Source of the DNA: Didymodactylos carnosus
Lineage: Eukaryota; Rotifera; Eurotatoria; Philodinida; Philodinidae
NCBI GenBank assembly: GCA_905250885.1
Contig: CAJNOQ010002253.1
Span: forward strand, 1-25,364
Length of the DNA: 25,364 bases
Direction: 5' to 3'
Of this stretch, positions 9,775 to 21,241 are shown one piece after another; the stretch's first letter is position 1; every line of letters begins with the position of its first letter. Position numbers and translations under genes: made by a program. The notes below the pieces were generated by a model that searched no databases, was not told the DNA's origin, and saw nothing but the letters and a program-made list of their open reading frames with translations.

Positions 9775-12700
9775 GAATGTCCAAGAATGAAGGTGAGGAA
9801 GAAATACAAGAAACGTAATATCAACAAACAAATTAGACCATTTTAATAATTGGATGGAAAAAGAGAACAGGGAAAGAAACTTATGCCAGCGGTAGACGAA
9901 TGAATTAATTATAACGACGCGTAGAGTAAGAATTAATGGGTACAAATATCTTCTGAATTTTGGAATAAATAATTCCTTACTGTAAAGTTTACAGTCTGCT
10001 TAACAGCTGACTATACAAGACAAACTTGAAATCTGTATACTTTTGTTTCAGCTTGATGAGGAATTTTTCTTATCTGCAATCGCTGACTGATGACCGCGCA
10101 TATTTTACAAAAAAATTCATTTTTTGACGTGACGATAGCGATGTTCACTAGTGTTCACGACTCTGGGAGTAAAGGTTTAACGTGTTTTACTAGTTCGGTT
10201 AGTTATAACCACCATTCTGTTTACATCATATAGAAGAATCTTGTAGTTATTTCCATAAGTCATACATTTTTTTGAGAATTGCGATCTTTTATCAAGAGCG
10301 TCTCAAAAAATTGCAAAGAATTCTGAAATTTCTTATGTGTTGCTGAATTCAAAATACTCTCGTAGAACTATAACCATTTTGGTATCAAAAACAGACTGCG
10401 TTTCAATTTTCATTCTTTGGAGCTGTCATCTCTGTTTAGATTATTTTATTATCGATTTACGACAAGCTCAGTTTTTCTTAGGCAATTTGTTTTCTCTTAT
10501 ACTATCAACAGAGAGACATTTTCTTCATTGATATGCTAAATCATTTGACATGTTCAACTATTCATATGTGTTAAAATGCCTTCATTTGTTTGTTTGTCAC
10601 TTTCTTAGAAAACTGAAAAGGACAATGTTTGGGTGTCGAGACGAGATCGACACATTCTACATGGCTTACAATTGAATAATTAGACTACGATACAATGTTT
10701 GATTTTTATCTTTTTCTTTTCGGTTTTATAGACACTTCTCTTCTTATCATTGGTATATGTTCTATAATTTCGTTGTACATTGAGTTTGCTGAACGACGAG
10801 AGAACATAAGAGTGCTGAATAAAAAAATTCAGATATTCATGACAATGGTAGATTTGAACCATGTAACAGTTATACGTTTGTAAGCTAAATTTCTTGATCA
10901 TGTTTGATACTTCGAATGCTGAATTGATTTCAATACTGTTGCAGTTGTTTAACTGATTTGTTCTAATCGCGCTGTTTAACCACGATTTCAGGATAGTAGA
11001 GATAAATATTGCAACGCGAACACTGGCATCATAAAAAAAGAACATGCTCAGATATAATTCTTCTATGCAAATCTCAGATACGAAACAAAGTCTTGCAACT
11101 ATTCCACTGTACATTGACGTCTAGAAATGATTTTCTCTGACTATTGAGAAAGAGTGAGAGTGTGGGCGGGGGGGAAGGGCACATTTTGTCGAAGTTATAT
11201 CCTATTCAAAATGATACTGTTGAGAATGCATATTGCATTCGAACATCAAACAAAAATTTATCGCCAATGATGATCTCATTATTATTGTTTATCATCATCT
11301 TCTACAACCCTGTTGTAGAAAGTAGAAAAGCATTTTTCCTACCAAATGTACTGGAATGAGCATGTTGTATGGCTATTCTTATTTTCAACAAGTGGCTGTA
11401 TTATTTCATTACGTGTTAAAAAGATATTATCCCCGACTAAATTGACTTTTAATTTTAGGCCTGTTATGTTTTCATTATACCAGAGTGACTCCCTGTTGTG
11501 CCATCATTTCTTTTATTTTCAAGAATGTGTTCAACTGTTAAAAAGAGAAGAGATGCGCTGCTGCTGTATATGAATCAATCATGCATAATAAATGGAAAAA
11601 CATTAAGATTGCGTGATTCAGATGTCATCTTTCTGAAAAGAGTCGATCTTTCGTACATATAAGTGTTTTTCAAAAGTTTGATAGCTTTAACTAGTTCGCA
11701 AGAATCAAGTGTATGATCTAGTAGTACGTTCAGTTTCTCTCCTATTTCGAAAAAAACATCATCATTCTAATACACTTGAAATTGAAAATTTCTTTATTGA
11801 TATTTCTCTCGCACTATCTCACACACTAACCGGGATTGGTATACTTCCGCATTGACTAATTGACTTCTATCATAGCCGAAAGGGATTTATTTTGATGTAA
11901 CCGGGTTCTAAGAAAGACACTAATCTTCAATTCAAACACGATGCCGACTGTCACATCTCAACTGTATATTTAAATAAATAAACATAAATAATAAAAAAAA
12001 ACCGAAAGGGTGCCCCCAAAAGTTTTGAATTTACATATTATGATTGACAAGCTAAACGTTTGAAAAATAGTGGTGCGTGACGATTTTGATATGACGGTCA
12101 GACGAAAAATCAGTTAGAAGAAGAAGAAGATCAGTTTTAACGGTTTCTTGAAGAAAAAAGAATTTGTAACTGAATTAATCTTACAAGTATCACAAGTGAT
12201 AGATTTCTGTAGCTGCTGTTACATTGCTCAACTTAGCATACACTAACACTCTTTTCCACCAAACACACTTTACACTCTAATACTCTAAAGTAAAAGTTGA
12301 GTTTTCTCAGACTGTATGGCGTTGATAACTTCTGAAAAGTGTCCTGTCATTTGTAAGAATTATCACGTCACTGTCATAAACATGTCATCAGCTTTTTCAA
12401 AAGAAAAAAGAAAATCAATTATTCATCACTAGTACCATCAAACATTCGTGTTTTTAACAAAATAACAAACGATTAGGACATTTAACAAGAGAATGCCGTC
12501 ACCCCTCTTTATTTGTACATATTGCGTGATGAAATGGTACTTCTCTATATAAGACGTGCTGTTCTAAATATGTAATCTTTCTCTCTTTCTCTCTTCGTTT
12601 CTTCTTTTAATTAATCATTTATCTTATTTGACTTTGATTATTTTGAATCATACACCTGAAGGCCATAGGAAGAAGACCATATACCTTATACTCCACTCGA

Positions 12701-12876
12701 TAAATCGTTGTCTTACATAAGAGTAGTGTTGGGAGAGTGATGAATGCGAAATGATTGTTTCATTAGTCTCTTTAAAAATCAATTTTGGAGAGCGTGTATA
12801 AGATGAAATAATTCTTAGGTAGAAGTCATAAAAACAATTGCAGTTTCAAAACAATACCAGTTTCTCCATGAAACCT
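9775..12876. other. Long spacer, no supported gene
   Basis: AT-rich DNA without recognisable exons. The longest open frame (11114-10680, minus) has no family features and no supporting splice context. At 11267-11359 a 30-residue frame begins with a signal-peptide-like hydrophobic run (MISLLLFIIIFY), but no continuation was found. A perfect short hairpin (TTCTACAAC-CCT-GTTGTAGAA) lies at about 11300-11320. A TATATAAG at about 12546 is the only promoter-like motif. Confidence 0.5.
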
Positions 12877-13498
12877 TACAGTCCTGTGCAAAATTTTCGA
12901 AACGATTTGTTTTGGCCCGTTTGTAATGTCTAGAACAAATCCAGAGAATGACTTTAATAATTAAAAGAGCGATGTGTATGCAACTTTCATTAAAATTTCT
13001 TGATATGGGATCTCTAAAGAGCCGGAACTGTAGGAAACCAAGTCCTTAAGATCAAAACTATTTGTACTTAACACAGTCGTATAAAAGAAACTATTGCAGG
13101 CAAAACGTGAGACGTCTCTACACTACTCTTAACTCTAAACTGCATTCATTATACGAAAGGACCTAGTTCAAAAAAAATCAACAGAAAAACGACAATAAGC
13201 GACTGTGGGCGCTTTTGTGTAATAACTGCAATTTAACGTTAAGAATATTGTGGAGACGTCTCATTTTGTCAACAAAGATTTCCTCTATACGACTAAGATA
13301 TGTGCAAAAAGTTTCCAATTGAACTCAGGAACTATTTCGTTTCTTACAGTTTTGTTTCCCTTGAAAACCACGAAACTTGGATATAGATCGCTCTTGAGCG
13401 AAAAGTCTTCCAGCTATTACGACGACTTCTTTTCAGATTTGTTTTGCTCCAGTAAAAAAAGACGATAAATTATTACTTTAATTTTGCACATGACTGTA
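12877..13498. mobile_element. Tc1/mariner-type MITE, 618 bp
   Basis: The element runs from 12879 to 13496 and is flanked by TA on both sides (12877-12878 and 13497-13498), the target-site duplication of Tc1/mariner elements. The ends are CAGTCCTGTGCAAAATT and, inverted at the right, CAGTCATGTGCAAAATT, 16 of 17 matching, a typical Tc1-like terminal repeat. The interior is too short for a transposase and shows no catalytic-domain frame. It carries a second inverted pair around two copies of G AGACGTCTC (13109-13118 and 13253-13262). It is best read as a non-autonomous derivative mobilised in trans. Confidence 0.85.
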
Positions 13499-15147
13499 TT
13501 ACAATCGGAAGTATCAATTAATTATTTTTACATATGTTTTTGTTATTGATACGATATATATTTGAATATTAGGTAATGCATATATTATAATTAATGATAA
13601 TTTTTATCTGTATGAGAGATAAAATGTTTACTCTCCTCCTTCTACCTGAAAATTGTTTAAATTTTAGAATGATACAAACTATGTATGTTTTGAGTGATAT
13701 AGATGAATGATTTTTCTTTTCTTCTTTTGATAAATGATCGATTCCAGGCAGAAAAAGAAATACAATCCACAACTTATTTAAATGATTCTAGCACATGCTT
13801 AATGAACAAGGCATCATCATCTTAAATTTCATACGAGACATCAAACATGGACATACAATCATTATTATCATCATTAACTAACTATTCTTCATCATCTTTC
13901 TAATTCTCTTGTCTCTATTTGCGGATCAACGAATATTTAATATAAACCTTGTATTTATTAACGTTAAAAAAAATAAAACAATGATGTTTTTGAACATTCA
14001 AAAAGTTTTTTGAGTTGTAGTTCAAAACGAGAGTTGAATTTTGGACATGTGTAAATCTAAAATTGTGTGAGTGTACAACTAATTTGTGTTGTCAGTATAA
14101 CAGTAGTTCAGATGTATGTTTTTCTCTAGTCGGCATTTGAGTAGATACCAATTATTAGAAAGATAAACATTTTAAAATAAATACAAACATTACAAAATAC
14201 TCATGTTATCAATCAAAGCAATCATTATTATTGATATATATAGTATCACTTTGTATTTTACATTCACACCTATAATCATGAGTGTTGTTTGTAAATATCT
14301 CAAGTTTTATTAAAAGTTTTTATTAATTATTAAACATTATGAACAAAATTCGTTTGTTAAGAAGAGAAGTTAACGTTTAGTATGGATTCTAGTCATGTAG
14401 GATACCGTTAGAGATCAGTCAAAGTTGTCTTCCTGTATGGATAGTATGCAGTTCATTAAAATTGTTTGAGAAATAACAGTTTTTTGTAGTTTTGTATTTT
14501 CAAAAGATTTATTAATTCTTGTTAAAAACATGTTTTTTTCTTCTCTAAAGTGTGATGGAATAAGTCGATGTTGAATGTTTTTTGAAGAATGAGAATAATT
14601 ACATTTCACTCATTTGCATATGAGGTGAGGAGAGACTTAAATTGTCGTCTTTTCATTTTTGTATTACGTTTATTGAACGGCTTATGCAATTACGTTTTGT
14701 TTTCTCATTTAACAAAATGAGAGAAAATCAATCATCTATTTTTATGAGTTTTTATTCTTTTTCTCGCTATTAATAGAATTCAATGAGAAAAAATTTCAAA
14801 AAATTGTAATAAAATAGATGAGGTGGAATAAAAACCGACAAACACTACTTCATATTAACGATTATCATTCCATCAACTAAAGAGAGATCTTTTTTCTACG
14901 AGAAAATGTTTAGAACTCTCTTCGTATTTCTCTCTTGTTACATACATATCAGAAAAATTTGTAAATATCTCAGGATTTCGAATACCGATCTGAAGGAAAC
15001 TATTGTTGGATCAAAAATTGAAGGGATTGCTGCTTACTGGATTGATATTCGATGCACACGATAGAGAGAAGATTTGAAATGTCAATGACTTTCATTTCCA
15101 ATGGAGATAATCACCTATTATAACCGTCTCTTTCTATGTCTCGAAGC
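13499..15147. other. Spacer, no supported gene
   Basis: Very AT-rich, with short runs and a few small hairpins (for example TTTTCTCATTT against AAATGAGAGAAAA near 14700-14728). No exon, RNA gene or mobile-element end was recognised. Confidence 0.5.
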
Positions 15148-15222
15148 TTTATAAGTAGGTAGTTATTACATAACTACCTCATTTCTTCATATAGGTTTGT
15201 TTGACAATCAGTCAGTCATCAA
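15148..15222 (+). promoter_or_regulatory. TATA-like box plus initiator-like string
   Basis: TTTATAAGT at 15148-15156 is followed by a perfect hairpin (AGGTAGTTAT-TAC-ATAACTACCT, about 15157-15179) and by AATCAGTCAGTCATCAA at 15206-15222. The latter differs by one base from the string at 5105-5121, which also follows a TATA box. The TATA-to-initiator distance (about 60) is longer than the usual 30, and no gene was found downstream. Confidence 0.25.
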
Positions 15223-15720
15223 GACGTCTAGAAAAAAACGGACAACGCGTGTTTATCTTTCTATTTTAACTTCTGAACGTTTACAGTTGTGAATGGAATC
15301 AGCATGATGTATGTGTGTATGGCAAAAAGCCTGTAATTAGATAATCTGATGGCTTTTCTCTCAGAAGACACAGAATAGGGAGAGAGAGAGTCGGAAAGAG
15401 CGTTTGTTTCTAAGCCAATATTCTTATATTGGTCACTGAAGATGACCTCTTCTGTTCAAAAATTAATGTAACATAAAAAACGAAGGTAAATCTATAGAAA
15501 ATAGTAATAGTGCTTAAAATATCTTCGCTCTTTACTCTCATCTGGAGTTGTGCCCTTCAAAAAGGTTTAGTTCAACTTTGAATAATTTTTTGTCTCAGAA
15601 GAATCGAACTTGATAAATACGACGATTAGCAAATGAAAAATGGATGGTCGTATGTAGAATATTCCGATTTGATATCTAAAATAGAGTCTCACAACAGGCA
15701 ATCGTAAATTCGGTCGACCC

Positions 15721-15912
15721 AAAATGTTTGATGAATCTTGCAAAACGTCTTCACAGTTTGAGTGATTTTTCGTTCTTGACGGAAGACGTTGTGAGAGCTT
15801 GTGAAGTTAATAACAGGAGAATGGATTTAAACTCATACTATTGCGTAACATCTTCCACCAACGAAAAGTCACTCAAGCTGCGAAGACGCTTCGCAAGATT
15901 CATGAAACATTC
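15721..15912. repeat. Inverted repeat, arms about 53 bp
   Basis: Left arm 15721-15774 and right arm 15860-15912 are near complements, sharing ATGAATCTTGC and TTGAGTGA-TTTTCGTT. The 85-bp loop and the open frame crossing it (15728-15940, plus strand) show no known domain. The frame is probably kept open by the palindrome rather than by selection. Confidence 0.7.
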
Positions 15913-16999
15913 GCCTCATAAGACATTGATTTGGAAATAAAATACGTCTCTTTCTCATGGAAATTTTTTTTTATGAATCGACTGAATTTGAGAGTACTAA
16001 CAGTAGAAACTTTTCACTATACAGGCAGACATTAAGCTTTTTATCGTCAGAAATAATTACTTTAAACTTAAAATGACTGTCTTTATCTGAATATATTATT
16101 CTCGCACGAGAAAAACTTAACGTGAAACTTTTTTTCTTAATCTTGCAAAAGGCATCAAAAATGACTGTGATTGAAAATCTTTTCATCAGCGCAAAAATAT
16201 TTCAGAAAATCTTTGAAAACTGCATCAAATGATGTAGTCTTTCACGCTGATTCCGGATATGTCATTTGTTTTAAATGAAAATGTCTTCGAAACGAGAAAA
16301 AAGGATTTCATGTGAAAAACTCATTGTAAGATCGAGACTTTAGACTTCATTTAAAGTGTGAAAAAAATGTAAAATTTATCATTCATATTGTTTTATCTCT
16401 TCCTGACCGAGGTTTCCTATGGTTCTGATTGAAATAAAAAACTTCTGTTTATAGAAAAATAGTTCTGAGTTTATACGCTATTGTTATGTCAAAGAAAGTT
16501 AAAAAAAGAGTATTTTCATTTTTTTGCTAAATATTCGCATGATTCGAACTTTGACGTAACATTCTTATAAATATGTAAAAATAGTCAATAACCAAACACT
16601 TCACTGTTTCCTAATTTTGTTTAACTTATAAACAGACTATCAGCTGTTCTGATATCTATCTTAGTCAATTGTTAATTAACATGTTAATGTTTATTTGGAG
16701 TGTCATCTGAGATTCTCATTGTCAATAAACAACCAAACTAAACCATAACTAAATAAATATGATGAGAGAAGAGAAGAGAGGTAGGACAAGTGTCATGTTT
16801 AACATATGTAAACTGTTTTTATTAAACATGCAGAGGTATAAGAATGTATCACTAAACCATATGTGGCAAAATAACAATAGAAAATGGAAAAAAACAGGAA
16901 ATCTGAATTTCGACCGTCGAAGGATTATTTTGTTCAAAAACTATGAGTCAAAGTCGATGACTGTTTTTTCCTGCAGCATGGGAAAGTGAAAGTAATCTT

Positions 17000-17640
17000 T
17001 TAGAATGTAAAGCTGATGCGCTGAGTTAGAGTATGATAGTAATACGAAGACAGGATTGGGCGTTCATCATTACCACATACATAAGGATACTGTTGCTCAA
17101 TATTGACATGCTCGATCAAAGGAAAACAGTCGAACAGACGACAAAGAATACTGAAACACTCAACGTCAATCGAAGGTTTTATGCCCTGTCGATCAATCTC
17201 AAAATAGCGCATGCTCTCTCATGCCTTCAAATCATTCGACGTTTGTTATGGTTGTCACAGGAGGAAAGCAGTCACTAATACATGTTTCCATTGTTAGATC
17301 GATCAAACAATATTTCAAATCATTTCTACTACAAGCAAACGATACTAGTTTTAATGTTTTTAAGTTTTTTAACATACTAAGACTCCTTTCAATTCTATAA
17401 TCGAGTGCCATTGTTCGCCGTTCAATGTCAACGAATAAACATCCAAATTATTGTTAACAGAGAGAATATAATCGCACAAATAATGAGATATTCGCAAGAA
17501 AGTATAATATATTAATTGCTAATCATTATTTGAATCAATCACCTTTCTCTCACTAGCTCGATCCCCCGATGATCAATATTATGAAAAGCCTGAACGATGT
17601 CGACCGGCTTCAGACAGAGTAAAGTATTGAAAAGAATGAA
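17000..17640 (-). pseudogene. Broken F-box/leucine-rich-repeat gene
   Basis: Four coding-like stretches follow one another on the minus strand in shifting frames. First, 17640-17542 has an F-box-like core LKPVDIVQAFHNIDHRG ending in TGA. Second, 17518 to about 17373 has DVYSLTLNGEQWHSIIELK. Third, 17411-17235 has LKNLKTLKLVSFACSRNDL, a leucine-rich pattern, and ends DCFPPVTTITNVE with TGA. Fourth, 17212-17000 has CRLFDCFPLIEHVNIEQ. A last short stretch (DYFHFPMLQEKTVIDFD) continues below 17000. The order fits an F-box protein whose repeats follow the F-box. F-box proteins recruit substrates to SCF ubiquitin ligases. Several frame changes and stops mean it is not functional as it stands, unless short introns explain some. 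Family call is by motif pattern only. Confidence 0.6.
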
Positions 17641-17944
17641 AACAAAAACACTGAACAAGCGAAAAAATGATACCTTTCATGCCTTCGAGCGACTCTCAAT
17701 TGTCTTTCTATCTGCTAGAAAAAAATCATCGACTTACGAAAATACGTTCATTCTTGACCAAGAAAATAGTTACATCCGAAGGGGGAAAGTTCCATAGCTT
17801 CTTTACTTCTACGGTGCTGAGATAAAAAAGTCAAATTTTCTCGTTTTCGGGACGAGTTTTGGTAAAAGCGTTTTTGTGTAAGAAAAACACGTTTAAAGCG
17901 AACCTATGAAATACGACAAGAACGATGACACTGAGGAGCATCAG

Positions 17945-18009
17945 ACTTTGATGTATAGCAAAGTGTTATTATTATTAAAAGTTATTCCACTTTGATGTAT
18001 AGCAAAGTG
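17945..18009. repeat. Direct repeat of a 21-bp hairpin
   Basis: ACTTTGATGTATAGCAAAGTG occurs exactly twice, at 17945-17965 and 17989-18009. Each copy is itself a hairpin (ACTTTG/CAAAGT around an eight-base loop). No gene is adjacent; RBFA ends about 1 kb to the right. Confidence 0.7.
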
Positions 18010-18993
18010 CTCAAAATAAATGTTTCCCAGTGTCCTTTGGACTAGGAAGTACTCGAGAGTGCATCTTCGCAGTATTTTCTCTATAGTCTCTTATTCTTAG
18101 GTTATGTGAAAAATGTTTAATATGCGCAAAATTAAATGGCATATCTAAAAAGAAATTAAAATTTTATCATATTTCTGAATAGAAGTACGCGCAAAATAAA
18201 GAATATTGCAAATATTTTGGAACACCCGACATAGTGTCAGGCACCATGGATATAACCAGTTTTTTATTGTCCGAAAGAAACTTGTTACTTCACTGTTAAT
18301 AAAATATTTTGTTACTCTGTTAATAAAATTCTGTTATGATAACAAACAAGAGAATCAACATGTTAATAATTGCCAATTAATTTGTTAACCATTTTGAGTT
18401 TTTAAGACCGAGTATCATGGTTAATAGTTAAAGCATTGCTTTATTAAATGTCAGTATAAGTACCGGATAAGTACTGAGACTGTTTTTAGTTTAGTCTAGC
18501 GGGTGATATGTGTTGTTGTAAAACTCTTTACTCATTAATAGAGAATCAAAGTGAACATGCCACGTTCATCTAGAAACAGCTGAAGATGTTATCCCATTCA
18601 TACTTAAGCGTAAGATACATCATGAATCAGTTTACGGTGCATGAGCAGAAAATTTTGTGAAAAACAACGTCAAATTGGAGAATACGATCAATGGACCATT
18701 AAAAACTTTTATAAACATACTAGTCATCACGTAAACACTAGCGCCATGTATAGTCGATACTGATAGTAACATGAGATTTCATGATGTTAAATATCGTATA
18801 ATTGAAACGTTATTTAATAAATGTTTCTAATAAAACATAGATAAAAAAGTCATATATACAACCGAACTCCTAATAAGTCAATGTCTCTGCTTAATAGCTA
18901 TTCTAACATATAACGCTAGTACAATTACATTATGCTTTTACTGAAAAATCATTTTTATCTATCAAAATTTCATGTAAACATAAAAATATGAAA
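18010..18993. other. Spacer downstream of the RBFA-like gene
   Basis: No gene was recognised. It holds the presumed 3' end of the RBFA-like transcript. The nearest exact minus-strand AATAAA is at about 18440, some 550 bp beyond the stop; closer variants such as AGTAAA (about 18937) are possible. Confidence 0.4.
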
Positions 18994-20194
18994 TTATTTT
19001 AGGGTAGGAGTTGTATCTTCGCGACATTCTGTTAATCTAAAATGTTCTTCTTTTGCTAGTTTACGTTCATGCTCTAATTCCATAATACCATACATGGCAC
19101 TACGACTTTCCTGTTCTTTTTTCATTTTTTTCGTTAATGCAAATGCTTTCATATGTCGCTGTACATCGTCGATTGTTACCGATTTTTTAATGTCTTTATT
19201 ATCGTCGTTGTCGTCATCATCAGCATTAGTTAGTGAAATATCCGAAGATGTTTTTGAAAGTTTTTGAAGTAATACTGTTCGATCACTGTCATATAAATCT
19301 CTTCGTTCGTGAATGGAATCTGATACTGGTAGAAGACCATCGTTTATTTTCTCTGTCTCTTTTGGTCCCATATCGGCATTATTTAACAATTCGTGGATTT
19401 CTTCAACATTTGAACGAAGATCATCACGTTTAAATAGAACAGGTGGCAGATTCGGTAATAAACGAGATAGGCGAAGAGCATTTCTAGTACAAGAAAAATA
19501 GTCAAAAAAACTCATCAGATTAATAAATGTGTAAATTACTTCAAATCCTCTCCAGCGTTTTTTAAACAATCTTCAATAACTTGTGTTTCATTTTCAGGCG
19601 ACCACCAATGAATTTCAATACGATTTAAATCCACTGGAATAATTATCTAAATAGAAATACTTTAGTAATTAATCAGAGAAAATACGAGAAAACTCACATT
19701 TGTCAAATGGAATTGTTTTCCAGCTAGGATACCACCGATTTCTCCTGTTCCAATACGATCAGCTAAAAATGTTCGTAATACTTTGCTTAAATACAAAGCA
19801 CGTTTTTGTCCAATATGATCATAAGAAACATGTGGTTTTTTCAATATAGATGGTTCACCCTAACAACAAATTGCTCATGAAATCAAAGTAAAAAACCATA
19901 AAAGAACCAACACTTACAGCTTTTGGAAAATATTGTGTAAATCCTGTTGTACTAAAGGAATAACAATAATATATGACGCCGTTTTTTTTTATGACTTACT
20001 TACCGTTTATCGACTAATTTATCGAATACGCTTTTTCTGCTTCTTTTCATTTGTATTCCCTCAATTTGGGATTTAAGATAAGGATTTCTATCATCGTCCA
20101 AATATTTTCTCATACTATTATCATATCGTTTTATTGTTCTTCTCAGTGTCAAAAATGACGATGTGAAACTTAACAATTGTTTTCTAGATGACAT
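18994..20194 (-). CDS. RBFA: Mitochondrial ribosome-binding factor A-like, 5 exons
   Basis: RBFA binds the small ribosomal subunit during maturation; the animal form acts in mitochondria on 12S rRNA. Exons: 20194-20004, 19951-19918, 19859-19698, 19646-19540 and 19483-18994, joined by introns of 52, 58, 51 and 56 bp, giving 327 aa. Seen: a basic, serine-rich start (MSSRKQLLSFTSSFLTLRR) fitting a mitochondrial presequence; the family's KH-like core with RALYLSKVLRTFLAD, a VDLNRIEIHWWSP strand, and RLLPNLPPVLFKRDD; then ELLNNADMGP, which matches the animal RBFA pattern (DQLLAVADFGP in human). An acidic run (DADDDD-like) precedes a charged C-terminal helix. Length is near the human protein (about 340 aa). 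An earlier ATG at 20212 is in frame, but TTTCTTCTTAG ends at 20197, so a cis or trans splice acceptor probably leaves the ATG at 20194 as start. Confidence 0.88.
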
Positions 20195-21241
20195 ATCTAA
20201 GAAGAAAGTCATTGAGTAACAATATTTTTTTGATTATTCCGCATCAACAACATTCATCCGATATATACATGTAATAATGATGAGATCTGCTTTCAATTTT
20301 ATTAAACAATACAAAATAAATCTGCTAGAATACCCAAAAAATATCTGGTAAAAAAAATTATTAATTTTACATTTTCATCATTCGATTCATATCATGTACT
20401 AATATTGAAAAAACAAAACAAATTAGTTCTGGTTTAATGTGATGATGAGTTTCAAATTTAAACATAAAACATAATCAATATAAAACAAAGCACTGTTTCA
20501 CTGAATGAAATAAAAGAGATTCAAAAAAATTTATACAAGACAATTCACATTATTACAAATACTGAAACAGAAAATGGAAGTTTCGACGCTAATTTAATGA
20601 CCAAATGCATCGATAAAGTCGGACAAAACAAAAATATTGTGAATATAATCTTATTCCTTTATCAAAGCGCCTCATTAGCAATACTACCAAATACTACTTA
20701 GTTCAACATTTCTATGGATAATTTTACTATTCTTCGATAAACATCTCGTTACAAGAAAACCTGCACCGTCTAAGAATTGTCCACTATTAAGTAGATGTAA
20801 TTGAGGAATAGAACACACATTATTTCGGAGAAAAAAACCATAGAACGACAACAATTGCAAATTAGAAGTAAGCAGAAAAATGTCCGTACAAAAATCCAAA
20901 TTAAAAATTTTTTTGATCAGACAAAGCACCATAATACTATAATGTAATAATAATAAATATTCTCAAACACAAAAATAAAGGTAAAAATGTCTCCATACAA
21001 ATGAAAATAAAAAAGAGAAAATAAATATAAAGTAATTGCTATCTTATATTCAAACACATAGTCACAGTTATTTGTCAAGTGAGCAGCGTTCATCACAGAT
21101 GCAGAATTGAATTCAATTATAAAACAATTTCTTTTTATAAAAATAGATAACAGAAAAAAGTAAGAAATGAACCAGTGTGTATCTCTGATACAGTCGCGAA
21201 ATACAACCGTGAATAGTGTTTTAAAGATAATATCAGATACG
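20195..21241. other. Intergenic stretch between TMEM45-like and RBFA-like genes
   Basis: About 1 kb of AT-rich DNA with no supported exon. It should hold the 3' UTR of the TMEM45-like gene and the promoter/5' UTR of the RBFA-like gene, both reading leftward. The open frames here have no domain features. Confidence 0.5.

Noticed and set aside
9640-9945. Minus-strand 101-codon frame
   Set aside because: It is the complement of purine-rich low-complexity DNA, giving a hydrophobic Phe/Leu/Ser-rich translation with no domain pattern.
10680-11114. Minus-strand 144-codon frame
   Set aside because: Longest unexplained frame, but no motif, no family resemblance and no splice or promoter context. AT-rich DNA gives such frames occasionally.
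11160-11178. GTGTGGGCGGGGGGG as telomere-like repeat
   Set aside because: A single G-rich run with no tandem TGTGGG units.
13250-13468. Plus-strand 72-codon frame
   Set aside because: It lies inside the Tc1-type MITE and shows no transposase features.
17033-17278. Plus-strand 81-codon frame
   Set aside because: Antisense to the broken F-box/LRR gene, whose reading makes more sense.
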